A model generated the notes under the pieces. The model saw only the letters and a program-made list of their open reading frames with translations, made no database searches and had not been told where the DNA came from. DNA of 64,000 nucleotides. It comes from Gammaproteobacteria bacterium. Its GTDB lineage: Bacteria > Pseudomonadota > Gammaproteobacteria > Steroidobacterales > Woeseiaceae. The first letter of the stretch is position 1. Each line of letters opens with the position of its first letter. The stretch lies in assembly GCA_029863125.1 (NCBI GenBank), contig JAOTWB010000006.1, forward strand, positions 39,438 to 103,437, written 5' to 3'. This document shows positions 21,942 through 32,634 of this stretch, piece by piece. The position numbers and the translations under genes were made by a program.

Positions 21942-24701
21942 TCAGTGCGCCGACGTCGTCGTGATGATGTTGCCGTCGGCGTCGATCTGCGTGATCTCGC
22001 CAAGCTCGAGCTGGCGGATGCGCGATTCGATCTTCTCGCGATCACCGACGACGACCCAGGTCAGGTTGTCGGGCCTGATGGCCTGCCCGGCAACTTCGTT
22101 GATCTGTTCCAGCGACAGCCCGCGAACAGACTCCGCATAAGTATCCCAGTAGTCATCCGGCAGGCCATAGCTAACGATCTCGCCGATGTCGCGTAGTACC
22201 GCGGCGTTGGTCTCCCATCGGCCCGGCAGGCTCAGCGTGTTGTTGTCTTTGACCTTTGCCATCTCGGCGTCGGTCGCCGGATTGGATGACAGGTATTCGC
22301 CCAGCTCACGCTTGATTTCGGCCATGGACTCCATGGTCTTGTCCGTCTGCACCGGCGCGTAGGCGATAAACGGGCGCTGACCCGCGGCATCCGGGATGAA
22401 CGTCAACGCGCCATAGGCCCAGCTCTTGTCCTCACGCAGGTTCATGTTAATGCGCGACGTAAAGCTCCCGCCGATGATCTCGTTCATCGTCTCGAGGGCA
22501 ATTTCGTTGACCTTGCCAGCCGGCGGCGCGATGTTGCCTGCGAAAATGATGGACTGCTCCGAGTTCGGGCGGTCGATCATGAAAACTCGTTCCTCGTTGC
22601 TGACTTCAACGATGCCGATGTTCTTCGTCGGTATGTCGCCCGGCTTCCACTTCGCGAACTGCTTTTCGAGCCTGGGCTTGATCTCCGCCAGCGTGGTGTC
22701 GCCGACTACAATTAACGTGCCGTTGTTGGGCTTGAACCAGGTCCTGTGATAGTCGACCAGGGAGTCGCGCGTTATGCGTGCCACCGATGCTTCGGTGCCG
22801 GACCCCGTTAAAGGCTGCGCGTAGGCGTGACCGTCTCCGAACAGCAGTTTTGGGAAGGTGCGCAGCGCCATCTGGACAGGCTGGTTCTTCTCCTGCTGAA
22901 TCTGCGCGATTCGCTGTTTGCGCAGCCGCTCGAGATCGGTTTCGGGAAATACCGGGTTGAGTATGACGTCAGCATAGATGTCGAGCGCCTTGTCCAGGTT
23001 TTCCGATAGCGTGTCCAGCGTGACGGTTGAGGAATCGAGGTTGGAGCCCGCGCCGATCATAGCGCTGATACGATCGAGTTCGTCGCTGATCTGGAGCGCC
23101 GTGCGCCGTTTCGTACCCTCGTCCAGCATTGCCATCGCGAGGCTCGACGTGCCGGGCTCACCGAACTGATCGGAGGCAAAGCCGGCGTCGAAGCGCAGGC
23201 TCATGTTGATCGTCGGAATTGACCTGCGCGTTGCAACGATCAGCTCAAGACCGTTCGATAGCGTGTCACGCTCAAAGTCGCTGAAAGCAACTTCGGGGAA
23301 CGACGTTGTGTCGGGAATACCGGAACGATCAGCGCTCTCGCTCGCGGCACTGAGCACCGGAAAGGGCCGAACCTCGAGGTGATAGGCGCCGGCCTTAAGC
23401 CAGCGATCAATGGCGGCCTCGATCGAGTCGATCGACGCGTTTTCGAATCGCTGCAGCTGCACCTTGTAGAAATCCGGGCGGCCGGCGTAGACGGCATTCC
23501 TGGCGAGTACGTCGGACTTGCCGCCGAAACCACCGATACGTTCGATGCCACGAACGAAGCCGCCGCGTCGCGCGGCCTTGACGCGCTCGAGCTCGTCTTT
23601 GGAAATTCCTTCCTGCATGAGTCGATCGACTTCTTCGTCTACGGCGCGCTTGAGCGTTTCCATGTCGCCGCCAGGCTGCGCCGTGACGACGACCCAGAAA
23701 ATGCCGGCGATCTCGTTCGCGAACATGCCGGCCTGGGCGCTCGTGGCGATCTGCTCGTTGTATACCAGGCGCTCATACAGCCGCGAGTTTTTGCCACCGG
23801 CGAGCACGTCGCCGGCGAGGTCAAGCAAATCGGTATCCTCCGACGTCAGGTGCGGGCCGCCCCAGATCTTGTAATACCGCGCCTGCGGCACGCGATCCTG
23901 CAGGACTTCGAATTTGTCGCTTTCCAGTTGAGCCTCCCAAACGTCGTACCTGGATATCGGTGGCCCCGGCGGAATGTCGCCGAAATACAGTTTGACCTTT
24001 TCGAACACTTCGTTGGCGACGACGTCACCGGCGACGACCAGCACGGCATTACTGGGACCGTAGTAGGTTTTGAACCATTCCTGCACGTCCTCGAGACTGG
24101 CCGCGTTCAGGTCTTCCATCGAACCAATGACGGACCACGAGTACGGGTGTCCTTCCGGAAACGCGCCCTCGAGGAGGTGATAAAAGACCTTGCCGTAAGG
24201 CTGGTTGTCGCCCTGGCGCTTTTCGTTTTGCACGACGCCGCGCTGTTCGTCGAGTTTTTCCTGTGTCACGGCGCCCAACAAATGTCCCATGCGGTCGGAC
24301 TCCATCCAGAGCGCCATGTCGAGTGCTGTCTTTGGAACGTTCTGGAAGTAGTTGGTGCGATCAAAGTTTGTCGTACCGTTCATATCGGTAGCCCCTACGC
24401 GCTCGAAGGGCTTGAAGTACTCGTCGTCATAATTCTCGGTGCCCTGGAACATCAGGTGTTCAAACAGGTGCGCGAAGCCGGTCTTACCGGGCTTCTCGTT
24501 TTTCGAACCGACGTGGTACCAGATATTGACGGCCACGATCGGGGCTTTGTTGTCCTCATGGACGATCAGCCGGAGACCGTTATCGAGCGTGTACTCCGTG
24601 TAGGGAATTTCGATATCGGCGGCCGTCGCGACAGGCGCGAAAACCAGTAGAACAAACGACACGAGGGTCGCCGGCAGTGACGGACTTTTTTGCATGATCA
24701 A
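21942..24701 (-). CDS. M16 family zinc metallopeptidase (pitrilysin-like), two-repeat form
   Basis: This 919-residue protein has a signal peptide (about residues 1-27, ending VATAAD) and should act in the periplasm. The inverted zinc motif HLFEH lies at 78-82 with the distal glutamate at about residue 160 (QRGVVQNEKR). Two M16 N-terminal and C-terminal domain pairs are present; the second half (from about residue 480) lacks the zinc motif, as is normal for this layout. The family degrades peptides enclosed between the two halves. It is preceded on its strand by an MFS gene but has its own likely promoter in the 111-base gap. Confidence 0.92.
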   Translation of the reverse strand: MIMQKSPSLPATLVSFVLLVFAPVATAADIEIPYTEYTLDNGLRLIVHEDNKAPIVAVNIWYHVGSKNEKPGKTGFAHLFEHLMFQGTENYDDEYFKPFERVGATDMNGTTNFDRTNYFQNVPKTALDMALWMESDRMGHLLGAVTQEKLDEQRGVVQNEKRQGDNQPYGKVFYHLLEGAFPEGHPYSWSVIGSMEDLNAASLEDVQEWFKTYYGPSNAVLVVAGDVVANEVFEKVKLYFGDIPPGPPISRYDVWEAQLESDKFEVLQDRVPQARYYKIWGGPHLTSEDTDLLDLAGDVLAGGKNSRLYERLVYNEQIATSAQAGMFANEIAGIFWVVVTAQPGGDMETLKRAVDEEVDRLMQEGISKDELERVKAARRGGFVRGIERIGGFGGKSDVLARNAVYAGRPDFYKVQLQRFENASIDSIEAAIDRWLKAGAYHLEVRPFPVLSAASESADRSGIPDTTSFPEVAFSDFERDTLSNGLELIVATRRSIPTINMSLRFDAGFASDQFGEPGTSSLAMAMLDEGTKRRTALQISDELDRISAMIGAGSNLDSSTVTLDTLSENLDKALDIYADVILNPVFPETDLERLRKQRIAQIQQEKNQPVQMALRTFPKLLFGDGHAYAQPLTGSGTEASVARITRDSLVDYHRTWFKPNNGTLIVVGDTTLAEIKPRLEKQFAKWKPGDIPTKNIGIVEVSNEERVFMIDRPNSEQSIIFAGNIAPPAGKVNEIALETMNEIIGGSFTSRINMNLREDKSWAYGALTFIPDAAGQRPFIAYAPVQTDKTMESMAEIKRELGEYLSSNPATDAEMAKVKDNNTLSLPGRWETNAAVLRDIGEIVSYGLPDDYWDTYAESVRGLSLEQINEVAGQAIRPDNLTWVVVGDREKIESRIRQLELGEITQIDADGNIITTTSAH

Positions 24702-24794
24702 CTCTCTTTAGCCGTGGCGGCGCTGCGGCTTTTCATACCACAGTCCGCTGCGCATTATCAGAATGGGATTGGAGTCATTTTCCGGGTTGCGCGG

Positions 24795-24803
24795 AGTATA
24801 GCA
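24795..24803 (-). promoter_or_regulatory. Extended -10 promoter element for the M16 gene
   Basis: On the minus strand TGCTATACT forms an extended -10 element (TGn followed by TATACT) in the gap between the MFS and M16 genes, about 93 bases before the M16 ATG. No good -35 hexamer is seen, which is acceptable for an extended -10 promoter. Confidence 0.4.
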
Positions 24804-24812
24804 ACCGCCCGG

Positions 24813-26039
24813 TCAGTCGCGCGCCAGTTCCTCGGGGTGATGCACGAACGGCCCCGGGGCGATCAGTGGCCGCATCAGGAAAACCAGGGTCGTGAGTAGT
24901 CCAACGACCGTCATAATGATCACCGCGTTGCGCACCGAGCCGTCATAAATCAGCGCCGCTAGCAGCGCACCGCCTGCACCGGCAAGGTTCTGCAGCGTGC
25001 CGACAATGGATGAGGCGACGCCCGCGATTTTCGGCAAGGGATCGAGCGCGACGACCATCGTATTCGACATCAGGATTGCGATCGTAAACATGAACAGGCA
25101 AACGCATAGCCATACCCACCAGAAGGGCGCGGTGTCCAGCCAGGCGATGAGGGCCAGCTGCGCGCTGGCCGCGAAAATGATGCCGACGCTAATGCCGATG
25201 AGCTGCAGCTGGTCGAAGTGCATCACGAGCAGACGATTGAGCGCCGAACCGGCCAGGATCGACAGTCCGGCACAGGCAAAGATCAGCCCGTATGCCCGCA
25301 CCGAATAGCCGTAGATCTCGACGGTGAGTGCCGCCGATACAGCGATGACCGACAGAAAACCTGCCGGCGGCAGCAGCAGCAGCAGCAAACCGAAAATACT
25401 CTGGCGATGAGAGAAGAACTCGCCAAAACTGGAGACGAGCTGCCGCACCGGGTGCTCGCTGATCTCGGGCCGGTGTGTCTCGACGAGGTTTTTCCTGATC
25501 GCTATGATCATCAGGTACGCGCACACGGCGATCGCAATGAACGGTGCCCGCCAACCCCATTGCGCAACGAGCAGTGCGCCGAAGGTCGGCGCGATGACAG
25601 GGGCAGCCGTGAATATCATCGTCATCAGTGACATCAGGCGCGCCGCGTCCTGGCCCGACGCGATATCTCGCACGATGGCTCTCGACAGGACGACAGCGGA
25701 CGCGGCGCCAACGCCCTGGATAAAACGGGCAACGAGCAGCCACTCCATGTCGCTCGCCGATGCAGCCACGGTTGCGGCGACGGCGAACAGGGTCATCCCG
25801 ACATACAAGGTGGGCAGCCGACCCAGGCGATCGGAGAACAGGCCGGCGGGAATTTGTCCGATGGCCATGCCGGCCATGAAAACGCCAACAATCTGCTGGC
25901 CGCGTGTCAGGGTCGAGCCGAGCGCGTCGACCATGGAAGGAATGGCGGGCAGGCTGAGATCCACAGTCAATGCCGCCATGGCCGTAAGCACGCCGAGGGT
26001 CAGGACAAAGCTGCGGGAGTGGAGGAGGTGGGCGTTCAA
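24813..26039 (-). CDS. MFS transporter of the Bcr/CflA drug-resistance type
   Basis: This 408-residue inner-membrane protein has about 12 hydrophobic segments and the signature of the Bcr/CflA subfamily: LSLPAIPSMVDALGSTLTRGQQIVG in the first helix region, then GQIPAGLFSDRLGRLPTLYVG (the MFS motif A) and RFIQGVGAASAVVLSRAIVRD. Relatives export drugs, sulfonamides or small peptides. It starts at TTG 26039, which overlaps the hutI stop by 3 bases, so it is the distal gene of a hutI-MFS transcript. Its place suggests transport of a histidine-pathway metabolite, but the family usually exports and this role is a guess. Confidence 0.85.
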   Translation of the reverse strand: MNAHLLHSRSFVLTLGVLTAMAALTVDLSLPAIPSMVDALGSTLTRGQQIVGVFMAGMAIGQIPAGLFSDRLGRLPTLYVGMTLFAVAATVAASASDMEWLLVARFIQGVGAASAVVLSRAIVRDIASGQDAARLMSLMTMIFTAAPVIAPTFGALLVAQWGWRAPFIAIAVCAYLMIIAIRKNLVETHRPEISEHPVRQLVSSFGEFFSHRQSIFGLLLLLLPPAGFLSVIAVSAALTVEIYGYSVRAYGLIFACAGLSILAGSALNRLLVMHFDQLQLIGISVGIIFAASAQLALIAWLDTAPFWWVWLCVCLFMFTIAILMSNTMVVALDPLPKIAGVASSIVGTLQNLAGAGGALLAALIYDGSVRNAVIIMTVVGLLTTLVFLMRPLIAPGPFVHHPEELARD

Positions 26040-27256
26040 GGGCCTGTAGTGTGCCCACCTATGATCAGCTCCGCCAGCTGCGGCGTGCCGATCCAGTACG
26101 CCAGTTCTCGCGGATGACTGATGTCCCAGATGGCGACGTCGGCGCGTTTACCGACTTCGAGCGTGCCGCGATCGTGCGACAAGCCGAGCGCACGAGCCGC
26201 CTCGCGCGTGGTGCCGGCAAGACATTCGAGCGGCGTCAGGCCGAACAAGCGGCTCGCGAGCATCATGGCATTTCGCAGGGAGCAAATAGGAGACGTGCCC
26301 GGGTTGCAGTCACTGGCCACGGCGATGGGCACACCGTTCGCCCGTAGCGCCTCGATCGGCGGGCGCCGAGTTTCGCCAAGCGTCAGGAACGCGCCCGGCA
26401 GCAGAACCGCGACGGCGCCCGCCGCGGCCATGGCCTCGACCCCAGCGGCTGATGTGTATTCGAGATGGTCGGCAGAGAGCGCGTTGAAGTAGGCCGCGAG
26501 TTCAGCGCCGCCGCCATCGCTGAGCTGGTCGGCGTGCAGTTTGACGGGCAGGTCAAAATCTATGGCCTGGCGAAACAGCTTCGCGATTTGCGGGGCGCTG
26601 AAAGCGATTGACTCGCAGTAAGCATCGACGGCGTCCGCGAGACCGCGTTTGGAAACTTCAGGCAGGAGCTCATCGCCGATCAAGTCGATGTAATCGTCGG
26701 CTTTGCCGTCAAACTCGGGCGGCACGGTGTGCGCCGCGAGCAGCGTGGAGCGAATCGTGAGGTCTGTCGATTCGCCGAGTCGTCTCGCCACTTCGAGCAT
26801 TTTCAGCTCGTTCTTGACGTCGAGTCCGTAGCCGGATTTTATTTCCAGGGTTGCAACGCCTTCGGCCGCGAGTGCCCGGACACGCGGCAGGGCAGTATCG
26901 AACAGCTCTTTCGCCGATGCCGCTCGCGTCGCACGCACGGTCGAGAGAATTCCGCCACCGGTTTTGGCGATCTCCTCATAGCTGACGCCGTTCAGGCGCT
27001 GCTCGAATTCCTGCGATCGGTCGCCGGCAAATACCAGGTGAGTGTGGCAGTCGATCAGCGCAGGCGTTATCCAGCGACCGCCCAACGATCGCGTCTTGCG
27101 GGATTTTCCGGCAGGCCGGTCCTTTTGCGGCCCAACCCAGGCGATCGAGCCATCGGCGATGGCGATGGCGCCGTCGCCGATCTCGCCGTATTCCGGCGCA
27201 CTGGCGGCGAGCGTCGCGACGCGTGCGTCCGTCAGCAGCAGGTCCCAATCGGCCAT
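26036..27256 (-). CDS. hutI: Imidazolonepropionase
   Basis: HutI hydrolyses 4-imidazolone-5-propionate to N-formimino-L-glutamate, step three of histidine breakdown. The 406-residue amidohydrolase shows the metal-binding HTH at residues 71-73, the TLEIKSGYGLD motif, AAHTVPPEF, LHADQLSDGGGAEL and the aspartate in ASDCNPGTSP. ATG 27256 gives the usual N-terminus (MADWDLLL); the frame is open 36 bases further but that part lies in the hut control region. It is divergent from hutF and overlaps the downstream MFS gene by 4 bases. Confidence 0.94.
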   Translation of the reverse strand: MADWDLLLTDARVATLAASAPEYGEIGDGAIAIADGSIAWVGPQKDRPAGKSRKTRSLGGRWITPALIDCHTHLVFAGDRSQEFEQRLNGVSYEEIAKTGGGILSTVRATRAASAKELFDTALPRVRALAAEGVATLEIKSGYGLDVKNELKMLEVARRLGESTDLTIRSTLLAAHTVPPEFDGKADDYIDLIGDELLPEVSKRGLADAVDAYCESIAFSAPQIAKLFRQAIDFDLPVKLHADQLSDGGGAELAAYFNALSADHLEYTSAAGVEAMAAAGAVAVLLPGAFLTLGETRRPPIEALRANGVPIAVASDCNPGTSPICSLRNAMMLASRLFGLTPLECLAGTTREAARALGLSHDRGTLEVGKRADVAIWDISHPRELAYWIGTPQLAELIIGGHTTGP

Positions 27257-27301
27257 GGATTGTCTCCGGGAAATTGCATTCGAAATTACCATGTACTAGC
27301 C

Positions 27302-27311
27302 TGTATATACA
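27302..27311. promoter_or_regulatory. Putative HutC operator between hutI and hutF
   Basis: TGTATATACA is a perfect 10-base palindrome in the 71-base gap between the divergent hutI and hutF starts. It fits the TGTA-N2-TACA motif described for Pseudomonas HutC. Its left edge also reads as a -35-like TTGTAT for hutI on the minus strand and its centre as a -10-like TATATA for hutF, so binding could block both promoters. hutC itself is encoded in the locus. Confidence 0.7.
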
Positions 27312-27327
27312 ACTTGAAGAGGGTTCC

Positions 27328-28686
27328 ATGAGCTGCGTATTCGCGAGCAAAGCGCTGTTGCCTGACGGTTGGTCAGACGACGTTCGTTTCGGTATCGATG
27401 GGGGCCGTATCCAGAGCGTCGAGGTCGCGGCCAAACCGTCTTCGGGCGATGCGATCGCCGGCTGCGTCATCCCGGGTATCTGCAATGCACACAGCCATGC
27501 CTTCCAGCGCGCGCTGGCCGGGCATACCGAGCAGCGTTCGCCAACCGGGCGGGACAGCTTCTGGACCTGGCGCGAGCGCATGTACGAACTCGCCGGGCTG
27601 GTGGATGCCGTGGCGCTTGCGGCGATCGCGCGGCAGGTCTACTGCGAAATGCTGACCAGCGGCTACACGTCGGTTGCCGAGTTTCACTACCTGCACCGTG
27701 ACCCCCGAGACCCGGAAAAGCAGGATGCGATGCTCGAGGCTATCATGCAGGCCGCGACCGACAGCGGCATCCGCCTGGCCTACGTACCTGTTCTTTATGA
27801 GCGTGCCGGTTTTGACGACCCCGAGCCCGCGGAGCATCAACGCAACTTCGCCATGTCGCTCGACGAATTCCTGGCACATCGCAGGCGAGCAGTAAACTAT
27901 GGCAGCGAGTCGGTCACTATCGGCATCGGGGCGCACAGCTTGCGCGCGGTCAGCCGCGAGTCACTCACGGAAATCGCGCGTGTCGCTGCCGAAAATGATG
28001 CACCGATGCACCTGCACATCGCCGAGCAGTATCGCGAAGTCGACCAGTGCATGGCGGCTTACGGCCGCCGGCCGGTTCGCTGGCTGCTCGAAAATCTCGA
28101 TGTCGGCGAACGTTGGTCCCTGGTGCATGCCACCCACATCGACTTCGACGAAACGGCGGCCCTGGCGGGCTCCGGTGCCGTCGCAGTGCTGTGTCCAAGC
28201 ACCGAGGCAAACCTGGGGGACGGCTTGTTCCCGTTGCACCATTTCCTGGAGGAAGGGGGCCGCATCGCCATCGGATCCGACAGCCACGTTTCGATCAACC
28301 CGTTCGAGGAACTGCGGTGGCTCGAGTACGGACAGCGGCTGGCGACCCAATCGCGCAATGTCGTATCGCTGCGGCACAGCCACGTCGGCAGCGAACTGTT
28401 TTCCCGCGTTCTCGAAGGTGGCGCGGCGGCCAGCGGCCGGAGCATGGTCGGCCTTGCGAAAGGAGCGCCCGCCGATCTCGTCGTTCTCAGTGACGACGAC
28501 CCGATGCTTGCAGGCCACGGGGATGCGTCGCGGCTCGATGCGCTCGTATTCTCCGGGTACCCGCTGCCGGTCGAACGCGTCATGGTCAACGGCGACTGGC
28601 GCGTGGTGGATGCCGTGCACGTAGACCGGGCGCGAGCCCGGGCCGAGTACGCGACGGCTCTGAAGAAACTCGGAGAGGCGCGATGA
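27328..28686 (+). CDS. hutF: Formimidoylglutamate deiminase
   Basis: HutF deiminates N-formimino-L-glutamate to N-formyl-L-glutamate and ammonia, the branch used in the five-step histidine pathway. The 452-residue amidohydrolase has the metal-binding HSH at residues 55-57 in ICNAHSHAFQRAL, the FWTWRERMY motif typical of HutF, and metal ligands in LHIAEQ, HATHID and GSDSHVSINPF. ATG 27328 has a purine-rich GAAGAGGG ribosome binding site just upstream; the open frame before it crosses the operator. Its stop overlaps the hutC start (ATGA). Confidence 0.94.
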   Translation: MSCVFASKALLPDGWSDDVRFGIDGGRIQSVEVAAKPSSGDAIAGCVIPGICNAHSHAFQRALAGHTEQRSPTGRDSFWTWRERMYELAGLVDAVALAAIARQVYCEMLTSGYTSVAEFHYLHRDPRDPEKQDAMLEAIMQAATDSGIRLAYVPVLYERAGFDDPEPAEHQRNFAMSLDEFLAHRRRAVNYGSESVTIGIGAHSLRAVSRESLTEIARVAAENDAPMHLHIAEQYREVDQCMAAYGRRPVRWLLENLDVGERWSLVHATHIDFDETAALAGSGAVAVLCPSTEANLGDGLFPLHHFLEEGGRIAIGSDSHVSINPFEELRWLEYGQRLATQSRNVVSLRHSHVGSELFSRVLEGGAAASGRSMVGLAKGAPADLVVLSDDDPMLAGHGDASRLDALVFSGYPLPVERVMVNGDWRVVDAVHVDRARARAEYATALKKLGEAR

Positions 28687-29447
28687 ACCAGGCCAAGCCG
28701 CGCTATCAGCAGCTCAAGGATCTGATCATCGGGCGTATTTCATCGGGCGAGCTGCAGCCGGCCGATCGCGTGCCCTCCGAGAACGAACTCGTCGAGTCGA
28801 TGCGCGTATCCCGCATGACGGCGAATCGTGCGCTGCGGGAGCTGAATGATGAAGGTTATGTCGAGCGCGTCGCAGGGCGCGGTACGTTCGTGTCGGACTA
28901 CCGATCGCAGTCGCATCTGCTCGAAGTACACAACATCGCAGACGAGATCGCGCGGCGCGGGCATACGCATACGAGCTGTGTCATTCGCCGGTCGCCACAG
29001 CACGCGCGAGGCGAAGTTGCGAAAGCGCTGCACGTGCAGCAAGGCACCGACGTTTTCCATCTGCTGCTGGTGCACGCCGAAAACGGCATCCCGATCCAGC
29101 TCGAAGATCGCCACGTGCTGGCGAGTTTTGCGCCGGACTGTTTGCAGCAGGACTTTGAAACGGTAACACCGAGCGCTTACCTGACATCGATATCACCGCT
29201 GCAGGAAGCCGAACAGGTGGTGCGCGCGAGCCTGCCGAACCGTGCCGTGCAAGAGCATCTCGATATGAAGGACGGCGAGGCGAGCCTCGTCGTAATCCGG
29301 CGCACCTGGTCAAACGGACGTCCGGTGACCTTTGCGCGCTTACATCACCCCGGCAGCCGCTATGAGCTGACCGGACACTACACGCCGCCCGGGACAAGCC
29401 GCTCGACATCGTCGGACGTCGTGCAGCTGGAGGAGCTGAGACAATGA
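28683..29447 (+). CDS. hutC: Histidine utilisation repressor HutC (GntR/HutC family)
   Basis: HutC represses hut genes until urocanate binds. The 254-residue protein has an N-terminal GntR winged helix (about residues 5-75, with [25 protein letters not shown]) and a C-terminal UTRA ligand-binding domain (about 95-235, with [20 protein letters not shown] and [16 protein letters not shown]). It lies inside the operon it should control, between hutF and hutU, with ATGA overlaps on both sides, so repression would be autoregulated. The palindrome at 27302-27311 is its likely target. Confidence 0.93.
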   Translation: MNQAKPRYQQLKDLIIGRISSGELQPADRVPSENELVESMRVSRMTANRALRELNDEGYVERVAGRGTFVSDYRSQSHLLEVHNIADEIARRGHTHTSCVIRRSPQHARGEVAKALHVQQGTDVFHLLLVHAENGIPIQLEDRHVLASFAPDCLQQDFETVTPSAYLTSISPLQEAEQVVRASLPNRAVQEHLDMKDGEASLVVIRRTWSNGRPVTFARLHHPGSRYELTGHYTPPGTSRSTSSDVVQLEELRQ

Positions 29448-31108
29448 AACGAATCATCAGGGCGCCCACGGGCACAGAACTGCAGGCCAAAAGCTGGCTG
29501 ACCGAGGCGCCACTGCGAATGCTCATGAACAACCTGGATCCCGAGGTTGCCGAGCGGCCGCAGGATCTCGTGGTTTACGGCGGCATCGGCAAGGCGGCGC
29601 GCAACTGGGAGTGTTTCGATGCCATCGTCACGTCACTCAAGGGGCTCGAGAGCGATGAGACACTGCTGGTGCAGTCAGGCAAACCGGTCGGTGTGTTCAA
29701 GACCCATGCCGATGCGCCACGCGTATTGATCGCCAACTCCAACCTGGTGCCCGCCTGGGCAACCTGGGCGCACTTTCGCGAGCTGGACAAGAAAGGCCTG
29801 ATGATGTTCGGGCAGATGACGGCGGGCTCCTGGATTTACATCGGCAGCCAGGGCATCGTGCAGGGCACCTACGAGACTTTCGTCGAGATGGGCCGGCAGC
29901 ATTACGACGGTGATCTCGCCGGGCGATGGATCCTGACGGCGGGCCTCGGCGGCATGGGTGGCGCGCAGCCTCTGGCGGCAACGATGGCCGGCGCGTCGAT
30001 GCTGGCGATCGAGTGTCAGTCCGACCGTATCGACATGCGGCTGAAAACAGGTTATCTCGATGCGCGGGCGGAGACGCTCGATGAGGCCATCGAACGCATC
30101 GAGAAATCACTTCGCGACAAGACCCCGGTTTCAGTCGGCTTGCTCGGCAACGCGGCGGAAATTCTGCCCGAAATGGTCCAGCGCGGTATCCATCCGGATG
30201 CGGTCACCGATCAAACCTCGGCACACGATCCGGCCAACGGCTACCTGCCAATCGGCTGGACCATCCCGCAGTGGTTCGAGCAGCGCGAGAATAATCCCGA
30301 CGCCGTCGTCGCAGCCGCGGTCAAATCGATGGCGGTGCACGTGCGCGCGATGCTCGATTTTCAGAGCCGCGGCATACCGACCTTCGACTACGGCAACAAT
30401 ATTCGGCAGGTGGCGTTCGACGAGGGCGTCGAAAACGCATTCGACTTCCCGGGATTTGTGCCTGCCTACGTGCGCCCACTGTTTTGCCGCGGAATTGGCC
30501 CGTTTCGCTGGGCCGCACTATCCGGCGACCCGGACGACATTTACAAGACGGATGCAAAGGTGAAAGAGCTGATACCGGACGATCGTCATCTGCACAACTG
30601 GCTCGATGCGGCGCGTGAGCGCATTCACTTCCAGGGACTGCCTGCGAGGATTTGCTGGGTCGGGCTCGGGCAGCGCGACCGGTTGGGGCTTGCATTTAAC
30701 GAGATGGTTCGAAACGGCGAACTCAAGGCGCCGGTCGTGATCGGGCGCGACCATCTCGACAGCGGCTCCGTGGCCAGCCCAAATCGGGAAACCGAATCGA
30801 TGCTGGATGGTAGCGACGCCGTTTCGGACTGGGCGATGCTGAACGCACTCCTGAACACCGCGAGCGGCGCCACCTGGGTATCGTTGCACCACGGCGGTGG
30901 GGTCGGCATGGGCTACTCGCAGCACGCAGGGCTGGTCATTGTCTGCGACGGCAGTGTCGATGCCGACCGGCGAATCGGGCGCGTGCTGTGGAACGATCCG
31001 GCGAGCGGTGTCATGCGGCATGCCGACGCGGGCTATCAGATCGCCATCGATTGCGCCCGCGAAAACGGTCTCAACCTGCCAATGGTCGATACCGGGAATG
31101 CATCATGA
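29444..31108 (+). CDS. hutU: Urocanate hydratase
   Basis: Urocanase adds water to urocanate to give imidazolone propionate, step two of histidine breakdown, with tightly bound NAD+ as an electrophile. The 554-residue cytoplasmic protein matches HutU along its length: [26 protein letters not shown] at the start, the QGTYETF motif, the [17 protein letters not shown] nucleotide-binding region, and the C-terminal [19 protein letters not shown] signature. Length is normal (about 555). It is joined to hutC upstream and hutH downstream by 4-base overlaps. Confidence 0.96.
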   Translation: MKRIIRAPTGTELQAKSWLTEAPLRMLMNNLDPEVAERPQDLVVYGGIGKAARNWECFDAIVTSLKGLESDETLLVQSGKPVGVFKTHADAPRVLIANSNLVPAWATWAHFRELDKKGLMMFGQMTAGSWIYIGSQGIVQGTYETFVEMGRQHYDGDLAGRWILTAGLGGMGGAQPLAATMAGASMLAIECQSDRIDMRLKTGYLDARAETLDEAIERIEKSLRDKTPVSVGLLGNAAEILPEMVQRGIHPDAVTDQTSAHDPANGYLPIGWTIPQWFEQRENNPDAVVAAAVKSMAVHVRAMLDFQSRGIPTFDYGNNIRQVAFDEGVENAFDFPGFVPAYVRPLFCRGIGPFRWAALSGDPDDIYKTDAKVKELIPDDRHLHNWLDAARERIHFQGLPARICWVGLGQRDRLGLAFNEMVRNGELKAPVVIGRDHLDSGSVASPNRETESMLDGSDAVSDWAMLNALLNTASGATWVSLHHGGGVGMGYSQHAGLVIVCDGSVDADRRIGRVLWNDPASGVMRHADAGYQIAIDCARENGLNLPMVDTGNAS

Positions 31109-32634
31109 AACTGACGATCGATAACCAGCTCGTAACGCTGGCCGATCTGCGCGCCGTCTGGCACGACGGCGTGACGGTCTCGCTCGGTAGCGACGCCAGG
31201 GTTCGCATCGCGGAAGCGCACGAATTCATCGACGACGTCGTCGCGCACGACGACACGGTCTACGGCGTGAATACCGGTTTTGGCCAGATGGCCCAGGTCC
31301 GTATCAGCGACAGGGAGCTCGTGCATCTGCAGGAAAACCTCGTGCGTTCGCACGCTGTCGGCGTTGGTGAAGATCTGGATGACGAGATCGTTCGCCTGAT
31401 CATGCTCATAAAAGTCATTGCGCTCGCGGCAGGTTTCTCGGGCGTGCGCCTCGAGCTCGTCGAAACGCTGTGCGCGCTCATCAACAGCGAGATCTATCCG
31501 CGGATACCGTCGCGTGGTTCGGTCGGTGCATCCGGGGACCTTGCGCCGCTGGCACACATGGCCGGCGCGCTGATCGGCATCGGCGAGGTCCGCGTCAAAG
31601 GCAATCTTGTGCCGGCCGCGATTGCCCTCAAGGCCGCAGGTATAGAGCCAATCACGCTCGCGCCCAAGGAAGGGCTGGCGTTGCTGAACGGTACGCAGGT
31701 CTCGACGGCACTGGCGCTGGCGGCGGTATTTCGCACGGAGAACGTCCTGTCCGCGTCGCTGATGGCGGGCGCCATGTCGTCCGATGCCATCAAGGGCAGT
31801 GACACGCCGTTCGACAGGCGCATCCAGAGCGTGCGCGGCCACGGCGGCCAGATCGCCGTAGCGGGCGTGCTGCGGGACCTGATGGACGGCAGTGAAATTC
31901 GCAAATCGCATCTCGAGTGTGACCGCGTCCAGGACCCGTATTCGATTCGCTGTCAGCCGCAGGTGGTCGGCGCCTGTCTCGATGTCCTGAAGCACGTTTG
32001 TGGAGTGCTGCGAACCGAGGCAAATGCCGTTACCGACAATCCACTGGTGTTCGCCGAATCAAACGCCGTGTTGTCCGGCGGGAACTTTCACGCCGAGCCG
32101 GTTGCGATGGCGGCCGATTACCTGGCCCTGGCCATCGCGGAGATCGGCGCTTTGTCGGAGCGCCGTATTGCGCTGCTGATCGATTCCCACCTTAGCGGTT
32201 TGCCGCCGTTTCTGGTCGCCGAGAGCGGTCTCAACAGCGGTTTCATGATGGCCCAGGTGACGGCCGCGGCGCTGGCCTCCGAGAACAAGTCGCACGCACA
32301 CCCGGCGAGCGTGGACAGCTTGCCGACCTCTGCCAATCAGGAGGACCACGTCAGCATGGCGACGTTCGCCGCGCGGCGATTACACACGATGCTCGACAAT
32401 ACGGCAGACATCGTGGCAATCGAGTTGCTCGCTGCTGCGCAGGGAATCGACTTCCATCATCCGCAAAAGAGTTCGCCAGCGATTGAAAACGTCATTACGG
32501 CGTTGCGCAAGATTTCGCCGCGCTACGTCGAGGATCGCTCGCTGTCGTCCGATATTCGGCGCATCGCGGCCACGATTGACGACGGCAACTACTGTCAGTA
32601 CGCGGAGTCGATACTGCCGAGCCTGAGGAAGTGA
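31105..32634 (+). CDS. hutH: Histidine ammonia-lyase
   Basis: HutH removes ammonia from L-histidine to give urocanate, the first step of the pathway and the source of the inducer. The 509-residue protein has the Ala-Ser-Gly triad at residues 142-144 ([17 protein letters not shown]) that cyclises to the MIO electrophile, the YGVNTGFGQ motif near residue 53 and QEDHVSM near the C-terminus. ATG 31105 overlaps the hutU stop; the longer open frame is read-through. The hutG GTG start overlaps its stop by 4 bases. Confidence 0.96.
   Translation: MKLTIDNQLVTLADLRAVWHDGVTVSLGSDARVRIAEAHEFIDDVVAHDDTVYGVNTGFGQMAQVRISDRELVHLQENLVRSHAVGVGEDLDDEIVRLIMLIKVIALAAGFSGVRLELVETLCALINSEIYPRIPSRGSVGASGDLAPLAHMAGALIGIGEVRVKGNLVPAAIALKAAGIEPITLAPKEGLALLNGTQVSTALALAAVFRTENVLSASLMAGAMSSDAIKGSDTPFDRRIQSVRGHGGQIAVAGVLRDLMDGSEIRKSHLECDRVQDPYSIRCQPQVVGACLDVLKHVCGVLRTEANAVTDNPLVFAESNAVLSGGNFHAEPVAMAADYLALAIAEIGALSERRIALLIDSHLSGLPPFLVAESGLNSGFMMAQVTAAALASENKSHAHPASVDSLPTSANQEDHVSMATFAARRLHTMLDNTADIVAIELLAAAQGIDFHHPQKSSPAIENVITALRKISPRYVEDRSLSSDIRRIAATIDDGNYCQYAESILPSLRK

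Noticed and set aside
23379-24650. 423-codon open frame antisense to the M16 protease gene
   Set aside because: The opposite strand encodes a full-length M16 protein with intact zinc motifs; long antisense frames are common in GC-rich genes and this one shows no domain.
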